Below are positions 27,064 through 40,084 of a DNA stretch of 64,000 bases, in pieces. Numbering within the stretch: the stretch's first letter is position 1; every line of letters begins with the position of its first letter. The stretch lies in NCBI RefSeq assembly GCF_933775445.1, contig NC_065874.1, positions 26,792,501 through 26,856,500 on the forward strand. Reading direction: 5' to 3'. Source of the stretch: Argentina anserina (Eukaryota > Streptophyta > Magnoliopsida > Rosales > Rosaceae). The position numbers were made by a program, and so were the translations under genes. The notes beneath the pieces were generated by a model that saw only the letters and a program-made list of their open reading frames with translations, was not told where the DNA came from and ran no database searches.

Positions 27064-30000
27064 TCATGTCTCAGCTCGTGCCAGAACTGAATCACCAACG
27101 GTTATCTCCTCCTGTTCTTCGGTATGTGCTCGGAGAGGACCTCGCTCCACTTCTGTGGTGATGTTGATTGGCCCTTGTGGTGTTCCAAAGAGTGTAGTGA
27201 ATATCTGTCTATGGCATTCATCACAAAAGTAGATGTATGTGAAATGACCCTCATAGGGGAGCTTATGTACAGCAGCTCCTGGTAAAATCCTGTGCACAAA
27301 ATCTGTCATTGACGGTGGCGCCACCTTATCATCCATCCCCTGTCAGTAAAGCAATCTCAATTAAATTTACTTGTGCAGAAAGATTAAACTCAACCCAATT
27401 AATGTGTTGAGATCATCATGGTTGCAAGAATACAACCACCAGCAATATGCTTTTAACAAGCATGTTACAGTATTTCATCCACATTCTTCTAACAGAAGTC
27501 ATTTCTAAACAATTCATTAGAAAGTTCAGGACTTCATATTTGCATGACATAAGGCAAATCAATTAAACTAACCCTGTCTAATCATTGATCTTGGTGTTAT
27601 CTACTATACATGTAACGTGGTCTTTTTGGATAATGTCTTAAGTATATAAGGCATAGATTATTAAGTGGCTGAAGAAATATGTAGTGCGATAGAGAAGCGT
27701 CTAACCTGCCATATATGTATTGGTCCAAGGAAGCCAATATATTCCTCCTGAGCTGCACTGAGCACAGACTTGAGCCAATTGAGCATTCCTTTCCCTTGTT
27801 GCTTCTTCTGCAATTTGAGGTCTGCAAGGCTGAAACCCCAATTCGATACCTGCAAAACAGCTTCCTCCACAAAAGGCTTTGCACTGCCCTGCCTAATTGA
27901 CTCTTCAACATCCCTCTGCCAGAATTCTTCATAGATTGGATCCTCTATTAAAGCCTTATCCTGGTACATGCAGACAATAAATTCTCAGATTGAAGTATCA
28001 TCATGTTAATTCATTTATTTCAAATGTAAACAGAAACGAACTGAAGCACAAAAGTAGAATGACAGAACCACCCTTCTAACGAACAGCTAAAGAACGCATC
28101 TCAATACATTATCAAATAATACAATACCATGGCATTTGATCGGTTAAGAAATTCTTTCCGCATTACTGCAAATTTACATATAAGATCCCTAAAATTGGAT
28201 TTTCTTTTTTCCATACAATGTCATGTAAAACAAAAGTTCTACATGATTTAAAAGTCAAAACTTCGTGTCAAATTGGCAAAAGTTCCACCTGTAAATACGA
28301 AATAGCGAAAATAAGTCTCACCCTCTTTCCCAGTGACAATGAGAGCCATTTGTCAATTTGTCCATGCTTTCCAGATAAAAAGCTCTGGTGGTAAAAGTAA
28401 GAAAGAAATCTGGGAAACCTCCTCGCTAAAAAGTACAAAAATTGCCTTCTTCCTGTCCACCATTTCCAGGTTCTACGCCTCTCTTCCCTATTCATGATTA
28501 AATCATATGGATTGACCATTGGAGCGATCATGGCAGCACCTAAAATTAGATCAGTCAGGACTATGAGAACATTACTGGAAATAATATTGCAGAGATCATA
28601 ATCTCCAAAGAACAAATAATATTAAATCGTGATGCTTCTCATCACCAGGAAATCAAAAAGTGAAAAATATTAGAAAAGTAGTTGAACTACAACCTTAATA
28701 TTAATAAACATAATCTATCGAGCCTCATTACAGACTTGTCATCCATGATGATATTAACATTTCCATTACAGGTACAAAATACGGCAAAGACGCCATGAGA
28801 AAGACTTTTCAGGTAACTAACATGAAAATCAGAAACTTAAGAGGAATAGCAGAGATGGTGCATGTGACCACATTTACCATCATATAGTACCGAACTACTT
28901 AATAGCAGAACTATCCTTTTGGAAATACCGTATCTGTTCCACTTCAGGAAATTTGCATTGCAGCATAGACTGGAGGGATCATATATGTGTAAGTGACACT
29001 GTACCTGCAAGTCTATCAGGAATGTATCTGAGTGCTGCCCACGCATGAATGCTTCCACTGGAGTATCCAACAACCCAAAACTTATCATTAACACCAACAG
29101 CATCAGCTAAGAGCAACATATCCATTGCTGAAGTTTCAAGGTTCCTGTTGGGATGAGGATCACTCTCTCCAAATCCAGGAAGATCATACGTCAATAAGCG
29201 AACACCAAACTCTTCCAGTAGTGAAGCCTTAAGTCCCGGAATTCCTAATTTTGAAAAGCAACATTACAAAATTGAGAAAATGCAAGCCTACATCAAAGAA
29301 AAGGGAAAGTAAAGCAGATGCATGATCTGTTGGTTTAGGCCTTTTCGCCATAAAAGAACATCTCACCTGCCAGCCTGGAGGAAAGAAAGGAATGTGGAGA
29401 AATGATAGAGACTCTAGCTCTGTCAGCTGGAACTCCTTGCTCCTTATATGCCATGTATCTACCATCTGGAAGCAGAATGCGGGCGGCACTAGGAGGATGT
29501 ATGAATACCTTCTTCACTACCTCCGGAGTGGTAGCGGTAGTTTCCATATTCACAATCAATACTGGAAATTTGTAAGCCATGTTAGCAAGATGCACAATAA
29601 AAGACCCCAACCAACCAAATCATCAGACTAATAGACACATATACTCTAAACACGATGCCATTTGTAAAACTCTATTAAAAAGCGAAAGATCGGCATTTTA
29701 ACTGTTATGATCAAAATTTCTTCTACTAAACAATAAGTCAAATCCATTTCATCTACAACTTTTCCACTTTCCGGCAAATTATTCTCCGGCGAAAATATTT
29801 CCGGTCAAGTAAACATGTCTTAAAATTAACCAAAATTATTTTAAAAATTAAAAAACAAAGTAAAATTATAAATGACTCAGCAACCAAACAGAGAAAAAAC
29901 TAAGAACAATAGCAAAAGCTCAACAACACACAGATTGACGGACCTGTCAAAGCCAAAACGGCGACGAAGAGAATCACAGACCAAGCATGAAGCGGCTCCT

Positions 30001-30355
30001 TATCCTCCGGCAAATACTCATTCATAAACGTCAGCTTCACACCCAGCTTCTTCATTCTCTTCCCAATGTACGACTCCTTCACCTTCTCGAAGCTTCGCGC
30101 CACCGCCGAGTCCCTGTTCCCCAAGCTCTGCCTCGCAATATCCCTGCACCCCTTCCCGAACGCCACCGCCATCTCCGCCGCCGCGGCCGCGAACTCCCGC
30201 ACGTGCTCGCCGACTCCCTCCGGCTTCATGGCATTGACGCCCGAGTACACCGGTACTCCGCCGTACGATGCCGCAGAGCCGCCGTTGAGAAGATCGTCTG
30301 GTCGCCAGGGCCGAGCGGGGAACACCGGCACCGAGTCGGAGTCGGAGTCAGACAT
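27064..30355 (-). CDS. Membrane-anchored alpha/beta hydrolase
   Basis: Six exons in phase: 30355-29944, 29561-29367, 29244-29005, 28539-28322, 27960-27706 and 27339-27064, giving 531 residues. The N-terminus is hydrophilic, then one membrane helix is formed across the exon 1/2 junction (WSVILFVAVLALTVLIV). The hydrolase core follows: LLPDGRYMAYKEQGVP, LTYDLPGFGESDPH, the nucleophile elbow GYSSGS (Ser about 264), the cap, LQVSNWGFSL, the acid in GMDDKVAPP and the general base in YEGHF, then YFCDECHRQI. All three catalytic positions appear intact. It belongs to a conserved plant family of unknown substrate (Arabidopsis At1g74300-like). The first exon is GC-rich and starts at the first ATG. Likely a membrane-bound esterase or lipase; no substrate is implied by the sequence. 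Confidence 0.9.
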
Positions 30356-31690
30356 TGACCGGAAATCTCAAAGGGAGAAAAGAGAAAAGGGAGCGAGTGG
30401 TTTTGATTACATTTGGAGATCAGGAAAAATGGGAAGATGAAAAGGAAAGGGAAAGGGATTGAAAATTGGGAGAGAGAGAAGAAGAAGAAGAGTGGTTGTT
30501 GGCTTGTTGCCCTTTTTGATTTCTTGCAGTGGCAACCAGAAATTTCGCTTTTTTATTTTAAATTTAAAATAATAATTTATATCGCGTGGGATCTGGTGCC
30601 GGGAGACGCAGGGGAGTGTGTCAGGTGGGACCGGGTGGATGGTAGGCGGTGGAGATTCGAGGGCGGGGGCGTTTGAGCGGTTGTTGCGTACTAACGACTC
30701 TGTCACTCTCTCCTCCTATTGTCTTTGCTCGTTTTTATTTTCAGCGGCTGGTGGAATCTATATAATTTTCTTTCGATTTTCTTTTTCTCTCAAATTCTAA
30801 CCCAGACGTCTGCCCAACTCCCACTCCGTCGACCTTGAATCTGACCGGAGTCACCGGACTAGACTGAAGGGGATATGTCTATGATTGATGGAAGAAATTG
30901 ATGATAGGGTTATGAATTTACGGCAATATGCCACATACATTATGTGGATATGATGCGTCTGGATTACAAGTGAATTTTGCAACTAGTGTAAAAATTGAGA
31001 ACTTCCATTTGTTAGAGGTCATGGACATCTCTATCTTAGATTCAAATTTATTATTGACGAGGCGAGAAGAAGCTGAAGATGGATCTTTGGTTTGGCATCC
31101 ACAAGACCAACACCACCATCTGCACTGCCTGGAGCACTTGAGCACTGTATGCAGACATTCGCTTCTAAATCAGCCTATCGAAATGACCCAAATGAATATT
31201 AACACTAACTTTATAATTAATAACAATTGCATCAGCTAATATCAAGCTCGCACATTTATTCTATAAATTTGGCTACTTCTCAGCTTATAGTTATATGCCT
31301 CTATTGAGATTAGCAGCCGCGATTTTAAATTAGTGTGATGATTTTTATTATTTGTTTAATTTGTTAGCTTTTGTATTGTAACGTTTGTTGTTTGTTAATT
31401 TATGTTATAGACTTAAGTGTAAACCGAGTTGTTAAATCTTGTTGTATTTAGCAAAATAACTATTTTATATTCATTTTTCTTAGAAAAAGAAAAATTAGAT
31501 GGCTATGGGAGAGAGAAAAACTATTTAAATGACACCTATATTTGAAATTCATAAATAACTGTCACGTTCATTAATATGATGACCTTCGTTATTTAGTTTT
31601 GCATGTAAGTCCTAAACATAGACACCAGTCCGACAATGACATAGCACCAACATTATTATACTAAAGTTCACAACTCCTCAACCGGCCGGA
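30356..31690. other. Hydrolase promoter and intergenic DNA
   Basis: Bases 30356-30500 are the purine-rich leader (in plus sense) of the hydrolase gene. The rest shows no recognisable gene. An open frame at 30928-31239 (plus) has a His-rich patch but no domain or good splice partners. Confidence 0.5.
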
Positions 31691-31699
31691 TCGGGCCTT

Positions 31700-34600
31700 A
31701 ATACATTTAAATAAGTGACGGATCGGGTCGGACCGAGTATTTTCATAAATATGAAAATCCAAGCTCGCACACCTAAAGCGGGTATTGTGAGCTTGTATTA
31801 GAGAAAAAAACATAATACTATAATTTAAAGGTTTGAAACAATAAAATAATTATTATAAAACATTCTTAAAAAAATCACAAATAAATTCTAGTTTCGAATA
31901 TTGCCGATCGACACCAGTAGATGTGATCGATATATATATATTTAGGAACCCTGTAAAAATTTCATCCGTTTTAAACATAGTTTGACATTCCGTACGTACG
32001 GTCAACAAAAAAAAAGACGTTTTGACATAATAAAACCTCATTGACCGGGACTTTACCAAAAGGGTTTCCTCGTTGCGACCACGCACGATCGGTGACAAAA
32101 ATTAGGTGATTTCAAATATGTAAATAGTTTTCCGCATTCGCATCTTGGTAATGCATCCCCCTTATGGCCTATTAGTGTTTGTTTTTGGTTTACCGGAAAT
32201 TTCGACGGTCAATTGAGGTCCGAATTGGATGAAATTTTAAAATTGTCACTAAAGATATATACCGATCACATCGGATGGTATCGATTGATTCTGAGAAAAT
32301 TACTTCATATAGTCGCTTCATAATGCGATAGTTTTATTATAAAACCTAATATAAAGGTTATGATACATTAGTGGACACTTCAGCAATCGACAAATCCAGT
32401 TCGAAATATGATCAATCGACACGAGCGGATGTGATCGATATATATATCTAGGGAACCCTTAAAAATTTCGTCTGTTTTGGATATGGTTTAACCGTTCGTA
32501 TCATCGGTCAACTAAAAAAGAGGCGTTTTAACATATTGAAACCCCATTAACCGGGGCTTTACCAAATGGATTTCTTCAGTGCGACCGCGCACAATAGGTA
32601 ACAAAAATTAAGTGATTTCAGATATTTAAAACGGCTGACGGCGTTCGCATATTTGTAATATGTCATCCCTCAGGGCATATTTATAATATGTCATCCCTTA
32701 GGGCATATTAATAGTGTTTTTGATTTACCGAAAATTCTGACGGTTAAACAAGGTCTGAATTGGATGAAATTTTTATAGGGTCACTAAATATATATACTGT
32801 TCACATCGGCTGGTGTCGATCGATCTCGAGAAGTTTCATTCATATAATCGCTTCATAATGACGGCGTTCGCATATTTGTAATATGTCATCCCTCAGGGCA
32901 TATTTGTAATATGTCATCCCTCAGGGCATATTTGTAATATGTCATCCCTCAGGGCATATTTGTAATATGTCATCCCTCAGGGCATATTAATAGTGTTTTT
33001 GATTTACCGAAAATTCTGACGGTTAAACAAGGTCTGAATTGGATGAAATTTTTACAGGGTCACTAAATATATATACTGTTCACATCGGCTGGTGTCGATC
33101 GATCTCGAGAAGTTTCATTCATATAATCGCTTCATAATGACGGCGTTCGCATATTTGTAATATGTCATCCCTCAGGGCATATTTGTAATATGTCATCCCT
33201 TAGGGCATATTAATAGTGTTTTTGATTTACCGAAAATTCTGACGGTTAAATAAGGTCTGAATTGGATGAAATTGTTACAGGGTCACTAAATATATATACT
33301 GATCACATCGGCTGGTGTCGATCGATCTCGAGAAGTTTCATTCATATAATCGCTTCATAATGCGATAGTTTTATTCAAAATTTAATATAAAGGTTATGAC
33401 ACATTAGTAGACACTTAGGCGATCACCAACTCCAGTTCGAAATATGGTCGAACGACACCAGAAGATGTGATCGGTATATATATTTAGGGACCCCGTAAAA
33501 GTTTCGTCCATTTTGGACATAGTTTGACCGTTCGTGCCTACGGTCAACAGAAAAATAGGTGTTTTGACATATTAAAATCCTTATTGATCGGGGCTTTGCT
33601 AAATGGGCTTCCTTGGTGCGACCACACACAAAGAGAGGGGATGTACTAGTGGACCTCATGTATATATTCAGAAATTGAGGGGATGTGTGTGGTGCTTATA
33701 TGGTGTGTTGTGGTCTTGTGTTGGTATGTGAGTGATATGGCAGGCATGCACGTGAGTTTCGATATGTCTATGTTATTATATTGGATGCTTCTATTTTTTA
33801 CATCAAGGGTGGTAATTATTAGCCTTGTCTGACCTTGTATTTGCTTGTGTTCCTCGGAGAGAAATCCTTGGAAGTAATATTTAAATTTCGTTATTTATAA
33901 CCATAAATCTCATGCATCAGTTTTTCGTAGTATAGAAAATTAGGGAAGTAATTATAATCAATTACCTTATTTCGGTATTGATTTTTCGTCTGCTCACTCT
34001 AACTTGTTTTCGTTTTTAAATTACTTTCTCCTATGCCATTTGTTTTCAACCGCCGAGTTTGCAGGAAAAGTTTGCGGAGGTCAATGGTACCTCGAGTGAG
34101 GCATATTCATTCTTGCAGTTTCCACCAGTTTAGTTGTAAGGTTATAGTCTTGCTTTGATAATTTTGAGTTAGTGGTGGAGTTTGGTTTATGTGTTGGGAG
34201 CACGGAGGCTCCAAGTATTGAAGTGGATGTGTGAATGTAGAAGTGTCGTTTTTGTGCATGAAAATGTTGACTACTTTCAATAGAAATTATGCCGAAATTT
34301 TGGTGTACCTCGTTTGTTAGTGGTCTCCGCACGACATATTCTAGATATTAGGATAATATGTGGGCGGGTTGTGTCATTATGTCAATCCTTATTATTGTAC
34401 TTGAAATTAAAGACTACCATATTATCAAGTAGCGAAAACAATGTAAGATCCTGAAGCCTTTAATCTCTCCATGTAACTTACTAGTTCAGGATTTCATTAG
34501 TAGAATCATAACCAGTGAAGACACAACAACCTACCGTCAAGTCTAAATCTCAAATCGACCCTCTCAAGTCTTTTATTTTTTCTCTCTTATGTTTCACGGA

Positions 34601-37160
34601 GTAAAGTTATTAGATAATCAACTACTGCATGAGAAAGATCAGATTTTCATAGAAATCGTGGTACTCTAACAAAATCCGTCGAGACATTTACAATCTCATA
34701 CTGTGGAATTATTTATACTAACTAGTCGCCTAGTGTATGAACAAAATAATATTGCGAACAAAATAATATTGCGAACAAAATGATGATACCTTTATGGTGT
34801 AGAGCATGGTGGGTTCAATCATTATAATGGTGGTCCTTATTGCTATACAATATTACTGTATAATTGATATATAAATTGCTCAACACCATATCTACAAGCT
34901 GGATCAAGATTACAAGAATATCACACCAACATCTACATGTCGATGAGTCACTCCAACTAATATGTTTCACTTACAATGCCTAAGTTGGTGCCTTAGAAAT
35001 TAAGTTATCAAGGCCACATGGATTAATCGATGCGTAATAATAATTCAGGAAGAAGAAGCAGCGAGCCACACACTAAATGACCTATCAACTCATGCAATGC
35101 CAAAAATCTATAAAGTTGGACGTGACACAAATTATGACTTTTATTTTTGAAAAGAAACACAATTCTTCATGATTTGATCCACATAAAACAAATATTGTTT
35201 TCATAAAATAACAAATTAAGCTTGCTAATTTCTTTTTTTATTATCGAATGATGCATATATGATAAAGGGTGTTGTTTACTCATTGTTCACTGACTATTAG
35301 GCATCATTATTTAGTCCGCGTATCCGATAAGTCCACGGAGACCCGCAAGTCTGATGAGTTTTTACTCGGCTCGGCCCGGCCCACGAGAAAGTCCGCTTTC
35401 CGTGAGTAGAGAGCTGAGCTTAGTTTAGAGATGTGAAACCCGGCCTAACCCGTGGGCCCAGCCCGCACGGCTTAGCCTGTAAAGGCTATCATGTAATACA
35501 ATATTTTACATACATATTTTATTAGGTTTAGAATAAAACTATCACATTATGAAGCAACTATATGAAAGAAACTTCTCGGGATTGATCGACACCAGCCGAT
35601 GTGATCGGTATATATATTTAGTGACCCTGTAAAAATTTCATCCAAATCGGACATTCTCTGACCGTCAAAATTTCCGTTAAACCGAAAAACCACTAATATG
35701 CCCTAAGGGATGACCTATTACCAAGATGCGAACGCTAAAAGCCGTTTGCATATCTAAAATCACCTAATTTTTGTCACCGATCGTGCACAGTCGCACCGAG
35801 AAAACTCATTTGGCGAAGTCCTGGTAAATGAGGTTTTAATATATCAAAATGCCAACTTTTTGGTTGACTGTAGATACGAACAGTCAAACCATGTCCAAAA
35901 CGGACGAAACTTTTACGGGGTCCCTAAATATATATACTGATTACATCTGTTGGTGTTGATCGACCATATTTCGAACTGGAGTTGTCATTTGCCGAAGTGT
36001 CCACTAATATATTATAATATTTATATTAGGTTTAGAATAAAACTATCGCATTATGAAGCGACTATATGAAAAAAACTTCTCAGGACCGATCGACACCAGT
36101 AGATGTGATCGATATATATATTTAGTGACCCTGTAAAAATTTCATCAAATTCGGACCTCATTTGACTGTCGAAATTTCCGGTAAAAAAAACCACTAATAT
36201 GTCATAAGGGAAGACTCATTAACAAGATGCGAACACCGAAAGCCGTGTGCATATAATCATGCGTGGTTGCACCGAGGAAACCTATTTGGCAAAGTCTCGG
36301 TCAATGAGGTTTTAATATGTCAAAACACATTTTTTTTGTTGACCGTATATACGGATGGTCAAACCATGTCCAAAACGTACAAAATTTTGACGGGATTCCT
36401 AAATATATATATATATATATATATACCGATCACATATGATGGTGTCGATCAACCATATTTCGAACTGGAGTTGTCGATCGCCGATGTGTCTACTAATGTA
36501 TCATAACCTTTATATTAGGTTTAGATAAAACTATCGCATTATGAAGCGACTATATGAAGGAAATTTCTCGGGATTGATTGACACAAGCCGATGTGATCGG
36601 TATATATATTTAGTGACCATGTAAAGATTTCATCAAATTCGGACTTAGTTTGACCGTTGGAATTTCTGGTATACCAAAAACACCACTAATATGTCCTAAG
36701 GGAGGCCTCATACCAAGATGTGAATGTTGAAAGCCATTTGCATATTTGAAAATCACATAATTTTTGTCACAAATCGTGCATGGTCGCACTAAGGAAATCT
36801 ATTTGGCAAAACCCCGGTCAATTGAGTTTTAATATGCCAAAACGCTTATTTTTTTGTTGACTATAGATACAGATAGTCAAACCATGTCCAAAATAGACAA
36901 AATTTTTATAGGGTCCCTAAATATATATATCGATCACATCTGGTGGTGTCGATCGATAATATTTCTAAATTAGAATTTATTTGTGATTTTTTTTAGAATG
37001 TTTTCCAAAAATTCTTTTATTGTTCAAAACTCTTAATTAAGAGTATTATATTTTTTTATCTAATTACAAACTCGCAAGACCCGACTCACAAAAGCCCGTT
37101 TTAAATAAATAGACTTAAATCTTCATATTTATGAAAATATTTGATCTTGCCCCTTGACGA
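31700..37160. repeat. Large inverted-repeat (foldback) element built of palindromic ~500-bp monomers
   Basis: The outer left part (about 31725-31960) recurs in reverse at the outer right (about 36910-37150): both carry TATTTTCATAAATATGAA, a GAACAATAAAA(G/T)AATT stretch and TCACAAATAAATTCTA next to CGACACC. Inside, the right arm holds three direct monomers starting near 35580, 36093 and 36573 (GACACC..(C/T)AG..GATGTGATCG(G/A)TATATATATTTAGTGACC). The left arm (31900-33620) holds the same monomer in the opposite orientation. Each monomer also has an internal reversed copy of its own start. Between the arms lie about 1.9 kb of unrelated sequence (33660-35540). GGCCC-rich motifs occur at 31680-31735, 35370-35470 and 37075-37095. 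No transposase frame was recognised. Ends and superfamily are not certain. Confidence 0.7.
32637..33361. repeat. Nested tandem array: 223/279-bp units carrying 28-bp subrepeats
   Basis: Three higher-order units begin with GACGGCGTTCGCATATT at 32637, 32860 and 33139. Units one and three are 223 bp with two copies of a 28-bp subrepeat (CATATTTGTAATATGTCATC...); unit two is 279 bp with four copies. The 56-bp difference equals exactly two subrepeats. The rest of each unit ends with CGCTTCATAATG. Confidence 0.9.
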
Positions 37161-38277
37161 GCCAAATGCCTATTACACCAAACACGCAATAACGTTCAAA
37201 CTTTTTATATTTTTTCTATTAGAATTTTGACACCTGAACACAAGCTTGGGCTGGGCCGGATCATATGACAGATTAGATGTACAAAAGCAGTAGCCTTAGG
37301 GTGAAGTCCTTCATATAATCATCGTTGTATGACTTGTATCTGCTGTGTGTATGCTTCCGAGTTCCGACAACAATGTGTGGAACCAATCTCAATCTCCAAG
37401 TAGCCAGTATGAATTTCCTGATATTGTAACTTTCATGTTGTACGTATAAGTATAAATGCTTCATCTGTTATGCATGACAGCATGAGATTGTTGATCCGTA
37501 ACTGATAGTGATTTCATTAATTAGTATCAGCCAGCTGACTACTAGTAATACCACCAATTGAATAGTGATCATGGATTAAAGATACTAACGTACAATTTGA
37601 TCATGAAAGTAAAAGACAATTGCGGTAAAGTAAGTTCAATTACATCAATCAGATATATAAAGGATTTCACACTGTTTTTTACTTTACGCACAAGAACTAG
37701 TTTTGTGGTCTTAATTCTAACACTAATCATTCTTGATTGTTGCTTCCAAAAACAAAAAACCATTCTTGATTGTTTGTAAATTATTAATGTGAGGAATAGC
37801 TAGTGCAAAGAGAGTAATGTTTGTCAAAAGTGCAGTACAGTAGTATATTTTCGTTTGCTTCAGCCCTTCAGGTTCTTACTAAAACACTAAATCATCGGTA
37901 ATTGATTTAATTAATTTTATAATAATAGATACACACACCACAAATTGATTAAGGATCAATGATCTAGATACCAGCGAACGTAGATCATGGAATTATAAAA
38001 CTGCAGTACATCAATCGGATATATATGACCGTAAAGTTTAAAATAGTTATCAAGGAACCAGCTAAAGTGGGGATTGACGACACTCAATCTATGCAGCAGC
38101 GGCGCCTTTCACTGCATTCTGATCCGGACGATCGCCCGTATCGTCCCAGTCAACGTCATCTAATTCACAATTCCAGCCATCGTCACCCATGTCGGAATCG
38201 ATGTCTGGATGTATATAGTGATCACCAACTGTATTGCAATCACTACAAAACAACAATTGTTCATAAAGGTACTGTTC
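33291..38277 (+). repeat. Copy 1 of a 4,987-bp direct duplication
   Basis: Every base compared by eye matches 59014-64000 at a constant offset of 25,723. The shared block begins within the third nested unit (at TATATATACTGATCAC), spans the inner part and right arm of the foldback element and extends into single-copy-looking sequence that includes most of exon 3 of the Cys-rich gene. Confidence 0.92.
37161..38088. other. Intergenic, no gene recognised
   Basis: AT-rich DNA right of the foldback element and downstream of the Cys-rich gene. Several short overlapping frames without domain content. Confidence 0.55.
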
Positions 38278-38950
38278 CTTGTGGTCACCCTCATTTTTGC
38301 ACGGGAGAAAATCACATCGGGAACAAAGTGTTACAAATTTTCCCGTTCTGTCAGGGCAGGTCCCGGTGCTGTGATCACAATTATCATCGCAGATCAGACA
38401 ATAATGTGTATAATTAGATACCTTTGGTTTTTCTACGATGCCACACGTTTGCGATTCTACTGTTAAGTACCAAAGGCAAAAACAAACAAAAAATCAAAAC
38501 GAGCAACCGATAAAATTGATTATAACTAAATTATTTTCTTCTCTTTTTTCTCTCAAAATTTAGTTGTCAAGAATATTAAAACTCAGGTATCCTAACTCCT
38601 ATGTCATCAAAAAAAAAATTGTCTCAATAATAAATAGGTATATAGATCATACCAGCAGGGTTAATAGGTTCGATGAGGATTTCCTCCGTTTCTTCTGTTC
38701 GAGGATCGCAGATCTTCACCGGTCGTTCAGTTTGGCTGAGTATCGTGGCCGCTGTATCTGTGTCAAAGAGAGGAACTAGTTAGGACTTGGGGTTTAGCGT
38801 AAGGATGAGTACGTATATGTATAAATTAGAATAAATAAAACCTTTTCCTCCTCTAGATAGATGAACCGGCCCAAGCAGGAATTCCCTCACGACTTCTGAG
38901 ACGCTTTCAGTTATAATAGTTGGTACCCTAGGGTGCGGGAGGATCTTCAT
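38089..38950 (-). CDS. Unrecognised Cys-rich protein, three exons
   Basis: Three small exons fit in phase on the minus strand with good borders: 38950-38842 (MKILPHPRVPTIITE), 38757-38653 and 38459-38089, giving 194 residues. The last exon has three CxxC pairs and several His: YCLICDDNCDHSTGTCP, LCSRCDFLPC ... DHKEQY, and FCSDCNTVGDHYIH, followed by an acidic Asp-rich tail and a run of Ala. The spacing suggests zinc-binding knuckles (first one CX2CX5HX4C, near but not equal to a retroviral-type CCHC). A TATA-like ATATATATAA lies on the minus strand about 85-95 bases upstream of the ATG. I do not recognise the family. The fit of three exons and the intact Cys pairs argue for a real gene; without transcripts it stays a prediction. 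Confidence 0.6.
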
Positions 38951-39899
38951 GGCTTTCGAGGGATGTCTCTGAGAAGTTGAAATTAGGTTTGGCTAGGTTA
39001 ACAAACTATTGTGAAAAACATAAGGCATGGCTGTTATATATATGATTCATGTTTGTGTTAGATCTGATCTTCTTAAATATCTTTTCCTTATTTGTGCTTT
39101 TACTTTCCTTATGCTGTGAGGTTTCCTTAAGTATCACATGTACTAGTTTGTTTTTTTATATTTTTTATTCGTTGCTACACTGATTTTTTTTTCTTGTCCG
39201 ATAGTAACAAGTAAGTTACAAACACCATTATCCCTATGCAAATAGACTCTGTATAGTTTCAAAACGAATTACCACAAGATCAATGCGCACGGAAAACAAA
39301 GCGATTATGTAAACGCAATCCAATCCAAACTGCAGGAGCTCCGAGAGAATGAGTTTAGAACGAGGATAACATTACACTCACCAAAAGCTAGAGCATTATT
39401 ACGTACAAGAAAATAGAACAAGAACCAAAATCTTATTATTTCCCATTAACGAAACTTATCATGCTATCTGATGATTTCCCTAGTCAAGTTAATCAATTGT
39501 TACTTTTTTTACTTGCATGTTAATGTATTAGGATTCCTTGTATCATTCCAGTAGACTTGATAGTTTATTTCCCGATTTAATATTTCCTATTCTTTTAAAC
39601 TTAAGGAATAGTGTTCTTAGTGTTCTATATAATGAAGTTATTAGATTAGCAATTCAATCACAAAGCCAGATAAAGGTAGTTCGAATACTTTGGCCTTTGC
39701 ATTCTCGAAGGGACTCTGTGGTATACTCTGATCGATCTTGCATTCTCATAGTACGTACTCTAACTTTTTCAATCGCGTTGTAAAACATAGTAATTAAGTA
39801 TTTAGACTAATGCATGTTGGATTCTTGAACGATAAACCAGTACTGAAATAGTGAAACCTAGCATTACTAAATATCTTTCGTCAATTCACCTAAAGGGTT

Positions 39900-39943
<44 letters not shown>

Positions 39944-40084
39944 GTATATATTACAATGTAGTGTCATAATTGCATCAAATTTTCTTCAAATTTAATTGGA
40001 ATCAACAAATTTGTAAGATCTTTGCTTAATTTCTTCTTAATTTTGAAGCTCTAGAAATTTCACCTCTGATCTCTCGACAGAAAT
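38951..40084. other. Divergent promoter region of the Cys-rich and proteasome-like genes
   Basis: AT-rich with a TATA-like stretch near 39034-39045 read on minus. A retroelement LTR-like tract may lie at about 39500-39780 (an open frame at 39538-39783 has no domain), but no ends were found. A microsatellite occupies 39902-39950. Confidence 0.45.
39902..39950. repeat. (TA)n(TGTA)n microsatellite
   Basis: About 30 bp of TA repeats pass into four TGTA repeats, roughly 135-180 bases upstream of the proteasome-like start codon. Confidence 0.9.

Noticed and set aside
31853..32098. Short frames inside the foldback element (also 33423-33659, 36267-36506)
   Set aside because: They recur with the repeat monomer and show no protein domain; repeat artefacts.
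32860..33000. 28-bp direct repeats considered as a CRISPR array
   Set aside because: Units are head-to-tail with no spacers and this is plant nuclear DNA; it is a tandem repeat.
34081..34332. 83-codon minus frame inside the foldback element, repeated at 59804-60055
   Set aside because: Duplicated only because the DNA block is; no domain and no other coding sign.
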